A stretch of 64,000 bases of DNA. It comes from Flectobacillus longus (GTDB taxonomy: Bacteria; Bacteroidota; Bacteroidia; Cytophagales; Spirosomataceae). Of the stretch, positions 40,070 to 47,340 are shown one piece after another; within the stretch, counting starts at the first letter, position 1, and every line of letters begins with the position of its first letter. A model generated the notes under the pieces. It saw only the letters and a program-made list of their open reading frames with translations. It ran no database searches and was not told the DNA's origin. The translations under genes and the position numbers were made by a program. The stretch covers positions 1 through 64,000 of the forward strand of contig NZ_JASHIC010000037.1 of NCBI RefSeq assembly GCF_030056705.1. The letters run 5' to 3'.

Positions 40070-40160
40070 TTCCAAAAAAGTCGCTTTAAAATGTATATCA
40101 TTGAGTTTAAATGTTTTTGATATAAATTTTTTACTCGGCGCTTCCAAAAAAGTCGCCTTA
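40070..40160 (+). repeat. Iterons 5 and 6
   Basis: Copy 5 at 40070-40088 has one change (GTCGCTTTA). Copy 6 at 40142-40160 is perfect and, like copy 4, is followed by CGGCTT. Confidence 0.9.
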
Positions 40161-40240
40161 CGGCTTTTTTGAGCTCAAAAAGAATGATTGTGCTGTTATG
40201 AAATACTAATATTGGGAAATAAATAATCATACATATTGAT

Positions 40241-40353
40241 TTCCCCAAAAGTCGCATTAGATATATTTTTAATGTAATGTACTGATAATCAGATATATAA
40301 TTTCAAATGCTCTTATTAATGAGATGGAATAAATTTCCAAAAAAGTCGCCTTA
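40241..40353 (+). repeat. Iterons 7 and 8
   Basis: Copy 7 at 40241-40259 is degenerate (TTCCCCAAAAGTCGCATTA, three changes). Copy 8 at 40335-40353 is perfect. Confidence 0.85.
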
Positions 40354-40445
40354 TAAGATTTTAAGTATCTTAATGTATTTTATAACTATCTAATATACAG
40401 GTATTTATATTAGATTTTCAGGCTAAATAATACTCATTTTCATAT

Positions 40446-40501
40446 TTCTAAAAAAGTCGTTTTAATGAAAAATTAGAATTGATAAGGCGACTTTTTTGGA
40501 A
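40446..40501. repeat. Iterons 9 (direct) and 10 (inverted)
   Basis: Copy 9 at 40446-40464 has changes in the flanks (TTCTAAAAAAGTCGTTTTA). Copy 10 at 40483-40501 is a perfect copy on the opposite strand. The inverted copy closes the iteron field on the parA side. Confidence 0.9.
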
Positions 40502-40589
40502 ATATAGTTTATCTATAAGGGTTTGAGCAATTACACAGGAGATTTTACATGTGACTCAAACTTGAATTCAAAGATTGAAAAGTTTCGTT

Positions 40590-40641
40590 TAAGATAAAAA
40601 TATATCCAAATATATTTCATATTGGATATATTTTTATCTTA
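40590..40641. promoter_or_regulatory. Large dyad upstream of parA, candidate ParA/ParB operator
   Basis: Perfect 20-bp arms at 40590-40609 and 40622-40641 (core AAGATAAAAATATATCCAA and its reverse complement), with a 12-bp spacer. It ends 21 bp before the parA start codon. ParA here has an N-terminal extension that could bind DNA, so autorepression through this dyad is plausible. A terminator role is unlikely given its extreme AT content. Confidence 0.65.
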
Positions 40642-40662
40642 TTTTGTTTAAACGTTTTTCCT

Positions 40663-41604
40663 ATGATATCTCCTGACAAAATCCTCAAATTTATAAGGCA
40701 AAAGCCAGCCTTAAACTTATCGCAATTAGAGAAAGATGCGTCCTTACCCAAAAAGACGCTTTACAAAGCTTTGCAAGGAGCGGTAACTTTAAACGAAAAA
40801 CATTGTAGTCTCTTAGAGCCCATCCTGAGAGAGTATGGTTATGCAGACGAACTTTTTTCCAAAGCAAAAGTTATCTCTGTTGTAAATCACAAAGGTGGTG
40901 TAGGAAAAACAACTACGACTATCAATTTAGGAAAGGCATTAGCTATATCTGGATTTAAAGTGTTACTTGTAGACTTTGATTCGCAAGGTAATACCTCTCA
41001 ATGCTTTGGTGAGTACACGCCTGATATTCAGGTGATTGATGCCATATTAGATAATGTAGATATGCCAATCATTGAAATAGATCAAAATTTCTATTTGTCA
41101 CCGTCCAATATTAAAATGGCTTATCGTGAAACCGATTTAGTCAATTCTATTGGAAATGAGAAAAGGCTGCGTAATAAACTTAGTCAAATAAGTGAACAAT
41201 TCGATTTTATTTTGATAGACTGCCCTCCTGCTCTTAATATTTTTACTACAAACGCATTGGTAGCATCTGATATGTGTATTGTACCATTGCAGCCAGAAGC
41301 TTATGCGTTTTATGGTGTCGAAAATCTTTTTAATAGAATTTACGAAATTAGACAGCATGTCAATAATACTTTGGTGGTGAAAGGAATCCTTTTTACTATG
41401 GTATCCAATACATTAGTACACAAACAGATGATGACTTTTGTGAAGGAGCAATACAAGCATATTCCTGTGTTTAATGCTTCCATCGAAAGAGCAACAATCA
41501 TTCAACAGTCACAAGTAGCACAAAAAGATTTATTTTCTTATGCCCCCAAGTCAACTGTGGCTAATCAATATATGGATTTGGCTAAAGAATTTATGACACT
41601 TTAA
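40663..41604 (+). CDS. parA: ParA-family partition ATPase
   Basis: A 313-residue ParA/Soj ATPase with an N-terminal helix-turn-helix-like extension (about residues 1-65, LNLSQLEKDASLPKKTLYKALQG), as in Type Ia plasmid ParA proteins that repress their own operon. The deviant Walker A motif KGGVGKTT is at 77-84, the Walker A' motif follows in LLVDFDSQGN, and Walker B in DFILIDCPPAL. ParA forms ATP-dependent DNA-bound gradients that pull ParB-parS complexes, giving faithful segregation of a low-copy replicon. It is followed 12 bp later by parB and preceded by a large inverted repeat and the iteron origin. All nucleotide-binding residues are present. Confidence 0.95.
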   Translation: MISPDKILKFIRQKPALNLSQLEKDASLPKKTLYKALQGAVTLNEKHCSLLEPILREYGYADELFSKAKVISVVNHKGGVGKTTTTINLGKALAISGFKVLLVDFDSQGNTSQCFGEYTPDIQVIDAILDNVDMPIIEIDQNFYLSPSNIKMAYRETDLVNSIGNEKRLRNKLSQISEQFDFILIDCPPALNIFTTNALVASDMCIVPLQPEAYAFYGVENLFNRIYEIRQHVNNTLVVKGILFTMVSNTLVHKQMMTFVKEQYKHIPVFNASIERATIIQQSQVAQKDLFSYAPKSTVANQYMDLAKEFMTL

Positions 41605-41616
41605 TAGTAGATTGAA

Positions 41617-42582
41617 ATGGCAAAAAATAACTTTATGAGTGCTATGATGAAGGCCGATTTGCCTAAATCTATGTACTCTCAAGACGAAAAAATAAAGAAG
41701 GAATTAATAGTTTTGGAAAAACTCAAAAAGTTTATTCCACCTTTGGCTCCTGATGAAAGAACACAACTAGAACAAAATATTTTAGCTTTTGGCTGTAAAG
41801 ACCCGTTGATTGTGTGGGAAACCAAACAATCAGCTATTAATCCTGAAGCGCCAAATCCCGATGAGGTTTGCTATGTACTTATTGATGGGCATAATCGCCA
41901 TGAGATATGCCAAAAGTTTGGATTAGATTTTAGGGTAAACTTGATTGAAATTCCAACTTTCGAGCAAGCACAGGACTTTATGATTGATCATCAACTAGGT
42001 CGTCGTAACCTATCAGTTGAGCAAATGGCCTATCTGAGAGGAATGAAGTATCTGGCACTTAAACAAGAACGAGAGAATCAGGAGTTGACTAGAGATAAAT
42101 CAGGCAAGTTTAAATCACAAGAAAATGAAGTAAATAACCGTGGTGGTCAAAGTGACCGCGACGGCAATTTAGATTCTGAAAACCGAAGTGGTCACTTTGA
42201 CCACCACGGGAAAAAAGAGAAATTATCAGAGCAATTAGCCAAAGAATTTAATGTTGGCGAAAAGACCATCCGTAGAGATGCAGATTTTGCTAAAGGCTTG
42301 GAGATGCTACCAAACAACATTAAAAACGAAGTACTACAAGGTAAATCCAATCTTAATAAAGCGGATATTATTGAAGTTGGAAAAACTAAGGATTCAAATC
42401 TAGCCCAAGAAAAAGTAAATCAACTGGTAAGTTCAACAGTGATAAAACCAGAGAAAAAAGAAAAGCAATCAAAAGATAAAGTGCTTGGAGTATTGAAATC
42501 TTATTTGACAACAGCAGAGGAGTGCGATGCTCTTATTACTGAGATCGAGCGCATCAAACAATCTATCAGCAGTTTAACATAG
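41617..42582 (+). CDS. parB: ParB-family partition protein
   Basis: A 321-residue ParB N-domain protein. The ParB/Srx domain spans about 35-130; the usual GERRxR CTP-binding box is replaced by DGHNRHEIC (about 90-98). Helix-rich segments follow (LGRRNLSVEQMAYLRGMKYL), then a polar linker rich in Gly, Asn, Asp and His (about 168-200), a helix-turn-helix (SEQLAKEFNVGEKTIRRDADFAKGL, about 204-228) and a Lys-rich C-terminus likely used for dimerisation. It binds the centromere and stimulates ParA. It is co-transcribed with parA. The linker is encoded by DNA containing a 20-bp perfect inverted repeat, discussed as a possible parS. Confidence 0.9.
   Translation: MAKNNFMSAMMKADLPKSMYSQDEKIKKELIVLEKLKKFIPPLAPDERTQLEQNILAFGCKDPLIVWETKQSAINPEAPNPDEVCYVLIDGHNRHEICQKFGLDFRVNLIEIPTFEQAQDFMIDHQLGRRNLSVEQMAYLRGMKYLALKQERENQELTRDKSGKFKSQENEVNNRGGQSDRDGNLDSENRSGHFDHHGKKEKLSEQLAKEFNVGEKTIRRDADFAKGLEMLPNNIKNEVLQGKSNLNKADIIEVGKTKDSNLAQEKVNQLVSSTVIKPEKKEKQSKDKVLGVLKSYLTTAEECDALITEIERIKQSISSLT
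42138..42209. repeat. Perfect 20-bp inverted repeat inside parB, made of two inverted palindromes; candidate parS
   Basis: CCGTGGTGGTCAAAGTGACC at 42138-42157 and its exact reverse complement at 42190-42209 are separated by 32 bp. Each arm contains a palindrome: GTGGTCAAAGTGACCGC at 42143-42159 (one mismatch) and GTGGTCACTTTGACCAC at 42188-42204 (perfect 7-3-7), 45 bp centre to centre. It is far more GC-rich than the surrounding gene. A ParB-binding site is the suggested role. Confidence 0.6.
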
Positions 42583-42741
42583 TAACAAGATAATAGTTAT
42601 AGCGATGATAATAAAAGCGATAAAGTTAAGCCCTATCCAACTTGAAAGCCTTGTATCGAATCGATTTAACAAAGACCTATAACTATCTATTCATGCGTTA
42701 GAATATCTCTCTTTGAAAAGTTCTTCGTCCATTATGCGAGG

Positions 42742-42795
42742 CTAATAATCGTCAATATTACTCCTAATAAAAGGAACACTATTGACGATTATTAG
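42742..42795 (+). terminator. Terminator after parB
   Basis: Perfect 16-bp arms CTAATAATCGTCAATA (42742-42757) and TATTGACGATTATTAG (42780-42795) with a 22-nt loop, followed by TTTTTG. It lies 159 bp past the parB stop and would end the parAB transcript. Part of it overlaps the decayed transposase. Confidence 0.65.
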
Positions 42796-43160
42796 TTTTT
42801 GACGACATAATTGGTATAATTTTTCTGCGTCAAATCGCAACAGCGAACCGAACCGTTCTTCGTCAGTATTCAAAAATAGCCCATCAACAGAAATAATAGC
42901 ATCCTCTAACATCGAGGTAAGCTCTTCAAAAGGTATCTAAATCCCTTCCTTACACCAACGACAACAATGCCCGAAAACAGTTTTGTAGTGAAGGATATGA
43001 GTGCTAAATAAGCTTTCAGCAGGTAATAAATGCCATTGAATCCCTTAGTATGGTTACCAGTCTCACTAAGAGGATATTGAGATTTAAAACCTCGTTTTCT
43101 TTTGGGTAAATAACTAATTATTTCTGATTCTATGATATTTTTACTGAGTACATAGTACAT
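42742..43160 (-). pseudogene. Decayed IS5-type transposase
   Basis: On the minus strand the N-terminus reads YVLSKNIIESEIISYLPKRK and RGFKSQYPLSE, typical of the IS5-superfamily DUF4096 N-domain. After a frameshift it continues as GIQWHLLPAESLFS and HYKTVFGHCCRWCKEGI, hits a stop, and resumes with EDAIISVDGLFLNTDEER, FDAEKLYQLCRQ and LIIVNSVPFIRSNIDDY, resembling a later part of the same transposase family after an internal deletion. At least one frameshift, one stop and a large deletion show that it is dead. The N-terminal assignment is firm; the distal part is inferred. Confidence 0.75.
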
Positions 43161-43205
43161 AAAAAAGGTTGCTTGTTATGGTTCGCAAAACAAGCAACCT
43201 TTTTT
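43161..43205 (-). terminator. Terminator downstream of the sulfatase gene
   Basis: Perfect 17-bp stem: AAAAAAGGTTGCTTGTT at 43161-43177 and its reverse complement at 43189-43205, with an 11-nt loop. The A/T ends supply a U tract on either strand. It lies 68 bp beyond the sulfatase stop. Confidence 0.85.
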
Positions 43206-43273
43206 ATTTTTTCATAACTCCACAAAAGTCAAAATGACTTCATTATTTTAAAATGATATAGGTAGTCCAACTA

Positions 43274-45160
43274 TTAAAGTTTATTTTCAATTAGTCCGTT
43301 ATGATGATATTGAATGAATGCTAGTAGCCTATTTTTAAGTTTAGTAGCAATAGGAATGTTGTTTTTTATTATTACATTCTTTTCTAAATTGACTGTATCT
43401 CCTCTAAATTTTTCGCCATCAAATACGATATATTTCGACTGGGAAACCATTCTAAATCTTCCTTCACTATACAATAAAGCCGTTCCACCTTGTGAAAAGT
43501 TGAAGATTGACTCTCCAAAGTAATTGAGCTTATGATTGTTCTTACCAAGAAAATCTAAAATGGAGGGAACAATATCTGCATGTTGCGTAATCTTATGAGT
43601 CAAGATTTTCTTTTTTAGCAATATGTTCATACGCTGAGATCCATGAAAAAGAATGAGAGGAACTCTATATGCGCCCATTTCATTATCATATTTAGACTCA
43701 GAGTTTTGTTGGGTGTGGTCTCCTGTAATGATAAATAGGGTATTTTTGAACCAAGGAGTATGCTTACTATTTTCAAAAAACTGGCGAAGCGCATAATCTG
43801 CGTATCCAATACTCTCATGAATTTCTAAAGGCCCTTTTCTAAAACGTCCCAGATATTTTGCTGGAATTGTATAAGGTGAGTGTGAGCTCAATGTGAAAAT
43901 CGTATTGACAAAAGGTTGTTGTTGCTCAGTAGTTTTTTTAGCACAGAATTGCAAAAACGGTTCATCAAAAATCCCCCAATTTCCATCAAAATCTTTTTTA
44001 TTGGGATATTCATTTAATCCATAATATTGCTGAAAACCCGCAATCTGAGAAAAACCTTCAAAACCCATCGAACCATTTCTTGCACCATGAAAAAAGGCAG
44101 AAGAGTATCCAAAAGACTTTAAAATACTTGCCAAACCAGATATGTTATTTGCCTGATATTTGGAGGTAATATAAGGTTCGTCCATTAGTTTGGGCATACT
44201 GGCTACGACAGCAGGTACGGCGTCGATAGATTCACGTCCGTTGGCAAAATGGTTTTTCATACAAACTCCAGCTTTACTCAAGGAGTCCAAAAAAGGTGTA
44301 TAGCCTGTATATTGATTATAGATTCCCATATATTCAGCGCTCAAACTTTCCACAATAATTATCATAATGTTTTGTGGGACATGGTGTTGTATATCAGATG
44401 ATTGACCTTTGGTTTGAATCAAGGAATACATCTGTTGGTTAGGTAAATATTGTACAGCGTTTGTCCCTTGTGCATCTATCGTGGTAAGAAAGGTAAAGGG
44501 CGTATTCAATACTAGATTGCCTAATTGATGACTATTCTGCGAGAAAGCTTGATTAGTTCTTAAGGGTTTTTCCTGAAATCCACCTCTAAAGCCTAGAACA
44601 AAAAGTGCAGCCATAAAAAGTGCCATAAAAACATTGAAGGGATACCAAGGAATGGTATTAGTGAACTGAAGCTTTTTTGAAGGTTTGGGTAAAAACTTTA
44701 TGAAAATCCATGATAGACAAAGCATAATTAATGCTAAATACCAATACTTTCCGAGTAGATTATGGGCTTGATTTACGACATCGCCCATAATGCTATTGAT
44801 TTCAAAGTTGGTTCTTCGACCTATGAATTTATAATATTCTAAATCTATGACTCCCAAACTCAAAAAAGCTAAATTAGGAATCACGAATAGGTTTTGTAAC
44901 CATTTTTGATAGCGTAGACTTTCCCAATGACTAGGAGATAGCATAAATGAGCCAAGTACATAAAGTATATTAATGATACAAATGGCAGATAAATCGAACC
45001 TGAGTCCCAACAAAAAGGAATCAATAATTTGATCGTTTGAGGCATTTTGGAAAGAATGGCTATTAAAAAGGAAAAACAGTAATCTAACGATACTGTAAAA
45101 TAGCATAAGCCACAAAATGCGTCTTCCTAAAAGTGAAAACTGAAAGTAGAGAAGTTTCAT
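43274..45160 (-). CDS. LTA synthase/phosphoglycerol transferase-like membrane sulfatase-fold protein
   Basis: A 628-residue inner-membrane protein. Five hydrophobic helices lie between about residues 12 and 192, followed by an extracytoplasmic alkaline-phosphatase-fold (sulfatase) domain from about 262. Metal and catalytic residues include IIIVESLSAEYMG (Glu271), the nucleophile region FANGRESIDAVPA (Ser311), FTLSSHSPY and IITGDHTQQ. This is the layout of LtaS/MdoB-type enzymes, which transfer phosphoglycerol-type head groups onto surface glycans or lipids. Bacteroidota members modify the envelope, but the exact acceptor is unknown. The formylglycine motif C/S-x-P-x-R of true sulfatases is absent. 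It is monocistronic, flanked by terminators. Confidence 0.88.
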   Translation of the reverse strand: MKLLYFQFSLLGRRILWLMLFYSIVRLLFFLFNSHSFQNASNDQIIDSFLLGLRFDLSAICIINILYVLGSFMLSPSHWESLRYQKWLQNLFVIPNLAFLSLGVIDLEYYKFIGRRTNFEINSIMGDVVNQAHNLLGKYWYLALIMLCLSWIFIKFLPKPSKKLQFTNTIPWYPFNVFMALFMAALFVLGFRGGFQEKPLRTNQAFSQNSHQLGNLVLNTPFTFLTTIDAQGTNAVQYLPNQQMYSLIQTKGQSSDIQHHVPQNIMIIIVESLSAEYMGIYNQYTGYTPFLDSLSKAGVCMKNHFANGRESIDAVPAVVASMPKLMDEPYITSKYQANNISGLASILKSFGYSSAFFHGARNGSMGFEGFSQIAGFQQYYGLNEYPNKKDFDGNWGIFDEPFLQFCAKKTTEQQQPFVNTIFTLSSHSPYTIPAKYLGRFRKGPLEIHESIGYADYALRQFFENSKHTPWFKNTLFIITGDHTQQNSESKYDNEMGAYRVPLILFHGSQRMNILLKKKILTHKITQHADIVPSILDFLGKNNHKLNYFGESIFNFSQGGTALLYSEGRFRMVSQSKYIVFDGEKFRGDTVNLEKNVIIKNNIPIATKLKNRLLAFIQYHHNGLIENKL

Positions 45161-45242
45161 TAATTTGATGAAAGTTTTGTTTGATATTCGAGATTTTTAA
45201 CCTTGAGTCCAGAGAATAGTGGTAGCTTTTATGAAGCACAAA

Positions 45243-45272
45243 ACAGAAGTCCCTCAACGGAAAGACTTCTGT
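45243..45272 (-). terminator. Terminator at the end of the efflux operon
   Basis: Arms ACAGAAGTC (45243-45251) and GACTTCTGT (45264-45272) form a 9-bp stem with a 12-nt loop, about 45 bp beyond the TetR stop on the minus strand. The U tract is weak. Confidence 0.45.
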
Positions 45273-45317
45273 CCACTACTAGCATTTGATAATCAAAAAA
45301 TTATGGAAAAACTTGTT

Positions 45318-45911
45318 CTATTTAGAAAGATCCATTTTTTGCCCAACGGTATTGAGAAGTCCCTTGAGGAAAAAATTATTTAATCCTTTAATAAAATCTA
45401 TTCGAGCGTGCTCTTCCTGAAAAAGACCATCATTGAGAATATTTTTGAACATCCAAACATATAGTTCGGCCGAAGCGGTAGCATCTAGCTCTTGACGGTA
45501 TAGCAACTCAGATTTGCCTCTTTCAATATTTTGTGAGACATAATGTAAAAGTTTCCTATCCAAAAAACTTGTTAGCTTTTGATGTGCTTCTAAATAGTAT
45601 GTCCTCGAATCCTTTAAAAACAATGAGGTCAATTTGGTAAAGCACTTTTGTATTTCTTCAAAAAACCTTTGTAGTTCAATAATGGCGCTTGGTGTTACCC
45701 GAGGGAATATCCTAAACGACTGCTCAATCTTTGTCAGTAAAGACTCCATGACTTTTACCACCAAATTATGTTTGGAAGGGAAGTATAAGTACAAGGTTTT
45801 CTTTGAGATACCGCACTCATTGGTAAGTTCGTCCATTGTCACAGCTTTGATACCACGTTTAGCAAACATAGATTGCGCTGTTTCCAGAATAGAAATTTGT
45901 TTGCCTCTCAT
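45318..45911 (-). CDS. TetR-family transcriptional regulator
   Basis: A 197-residue repressor. The N-terminal TetR helix-turn-helix is clear (residues about 5-55: ISILETAQSMFAKRGIKAVT, MDELTNECGISKKTLYLYFPSKHNLV). The C-terminal ligand-binding part is divergent, as usual in the family. It is the last gene of a minus-strand operon, only 4 bp after the TolC gene, which strongly suggests it controls the MFP-RND-TolC pump. A 12-bp inverted repeat lies between the RND and TolC genes and could be its operator. The ligand is unknown. Confidence 0.92.
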   Translation of the reverse strand: MRGKQISILETAQSMFAKRGIKAVTMDELTNECGISKKTLYLYFPSKHNLVVKVMESLLTKIEQSFRIFPRVTPSAIIELQRFFEEIQKCFTKLTSLFLKDSRTYYLEAHQKLTSFLDRKLLHYVSQNIERGKSELLYRQELDATASAELYVWMFKNILNDGLFQEEHARIDFIKGLNNFFLKGLLNTVGQKMDLSK

Positions 45912-45915
45912 ACGC

Positions 45916-47202
45916 TTACTTGATTTCGCCGATGGCTCTTTTATAATTTGCCAAACTCACTTTGTATTCAACTTTTGCATCGATATGGCTAGTATAAGCC
46001 TGTTGCCAAATCACTTGAGCTTCTAGCACATCTTTTCCTGTGATGGTTCCTGCTTTGTAGCGGTCGTTGGCCAATCTTAGGTTTTCCTCAGATTGTTTGA
46101 TGGATAAATTTGATAAATCTATTTTCTTGAGGGTTTGGTTCAGTTGAATCCACGCACTCTGCACCTGTAGATTAATCAACTCTTTACTTTCTTCGAGTTC
46201 CCATTTCTTCGCTTGGATTTTTAGCTCTTGCTCCTTTACTTTCTGAGCATTTTTGCCCCAATCATAAATAGGAACAGAGAAATTGAGTAACCCCAGATAG
46301 GAACCAAGGAAACTATCACCATTTGAAAAGTTAATCTTATTACCTACAGACGCAAACCCTGAGAAGACAAAACTCAATTGAGGTTTATGTTCGGCTTTGA
46401 TCAAGGAAGTTTTGATATGCTCAAGTTCCATGACCTTGTTTAAGACCTGAATTTCGGGTCTTAACTCTTCTGCATTGGTTACTTTTGGAGAAAGTAATTC
46501 AACGTTGAAGGTATTTACCTCATCAGCGATATGGAAGTCTATTTGGTTGGATTGTCCAATAATCTGCGCCAAGTTTAGTTTGGCTAATATGAGTCCATCT
46601 TGAGCTTTTGTGATGTTCAAATCTGCTTCATTCAGATTGACTTCTACTCTTAGTAAATCATTTTTATAGGTCAAACCTGCATCTACGGCATTTTTAAGCT
46701 CTTTTTGTAACTGTAAAAGCATTTCTTTGTATTTCTGTGCTAATACAATTTTTTCTTTTACCTGCACGATTTGCCAATAGGCACTTTCTACCGAAACTAA
46801 AAGTTCTGCCTCAGTAATTGCCTTTTGTCCTTGCGAAATTTCAAGAGCTTTAGTATTTGCTTCAACGCCAAGCTTAATTTGCCCACCTGTGTAAATAGGC
46901 TGTGCCACCATAACCGACCCACTCCCCAAAACGCTTGGAAGTAATTGATTAAGAGGTTTACCTGCGTGTATCGCCATTACCGAAGCATCGATATTGGGTT
47001 TATCATTAAGCTTCGAAGCATCACGAGCTACTCTTGTCGCTTCAATTTGGAACTGAGCGGCTTTAATTTTTTTATTTTGAGTCAAAGCCATTTGCCTACA
47101 CTGCTCTAGTGCGTAGGTGGGCGTTTGAGCGTTATTAGGAAATACCTTTCCGATTAGTACCATTATGAATAGTACTCGGCAAAATGTATGCATGAATTTC
47201 AT
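45916..47202 (-). CDS. TolC-family outer-membrane efflux channel
   Basis: A 428-residue outer-membrane protein starting at the ATG at 47202 (MKFMHTFCRVLF), which yields a signal peptide ending NNAQ; the longer frame adds 15 unlikely residues. Two OEP repeats are visible: about 35-225 (YALEQCRQMALTQNKKIKA) and about 245-425, with SVPIYDWGKNAQKVKEQELK as the typical strand-helix junction. It forms the trimeric exit duct of the pump encoded upstream. It is followed by tetR after 4 bp and preceded by the RND gene after 138 bp containing a dyad. Confidence 0.92.
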   Translation of the reverse strand: MKFMHTFCRVLFIMVLIGKVFPNNAQTPTYALEQCRQMALTQNKKIKAAQFQIEATRVARDASKLNDKPNIDASVMAIHAGKPLNQLLPSVLGSGSVMVAQPIYTGGQIKLGVEANTKALEISQGQKAITEAELLVSVESAYWQIVQVKEKIVLAQKYKEMLLQLQKELKNAVDAGLTYKNDLLRVEVNLNEADLNITKAQDGLILAKLNLAQIIGQSNQIDFHIADEVNTFNVELLSPKVTNAEELRPEIQVLNKVMELEHIKTSLIKAEHKPQLSFVFSGFASVGNKINFSNGDSFLGSYLGLLNFSVPIYDWGKNAQKVKEQELKIQAKKWELEESKELINLQVQSAWIQLNQTLKKIDLSNLSIKQSEENLRLANDRYKAGTITGKDVLEAQVIWQQAYTSHIDAKVEYKVSLANYKRAIGEIK

Positions 47203-47242
47203 CGGTTTTATGGTTGGAACGTCAGCTCTAGGATTGTATCGA

Positions 47243-47286
47243 CACATACGCTACAGTGTATTACGTATAAGCTTGTAGCGTATGTG
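47243..47286. promoter_or_regulatory. Inverted repeat between RND and TolC genes, possible TetR operator
   Basis: Perfect 12-bp arms CACATACGCTAC (47243-47254) and GTAGCGTATGTG (47275-47286) with a 20-bp spacer, 41 bp before the TolC start. It is neither GC-rich nor followed by T, so an operator is more likely than a terminator. Confidence 0.45.
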
Positions 47287-47340
47287 CACGAAAGATTTTA
47301 TGGTAAATCACTAGAAATGAATGATTTCAGAATGATATTC

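Larger units (their letters stand above)
39791..40502. other. Iteron-containing origin of vegetative replication (oriV)
   Basis: The 712-bp AT-rich region upstream of rep contains ten copies of a 19-bp iteron, TTCCAAAAAAGTCGCCTTA. Two closely spaced pairs adjoin rep and the other copies are dispersed towards parA. Between them lies a particularly AT-rich stretch (39900-40060), a good candidate melting region, with a 9-bp inverted repeat (39908-39916/39935-39943) and a DnaA-box-like word TTATCCAAA at 40010-40018, one base off TTATCCACA. Together with the adjacent Rep_3 gene this defines the replicon origin. The exact melting site is inferred. Confidence 0.88.

Noticed and set aside
39802-40501. 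Repeats before rep as a possible CRISPR array
   Set aside because: Repeat unit is 19 bp, spacing is irregular (2 to about 175 bp), one copy is inverted, and no cas gene is nearby; the Rep_3 gene makes iterons the clear reading.
43274-45160. Sulfatase as a glycan-locus sulfatase
   Set aside because: It lacks the Cys/Ser-x-Pro-x-Arg formylglycine motif and has five N-terminal membrane helices, which fits LtaS/MdoB-like enzymes.
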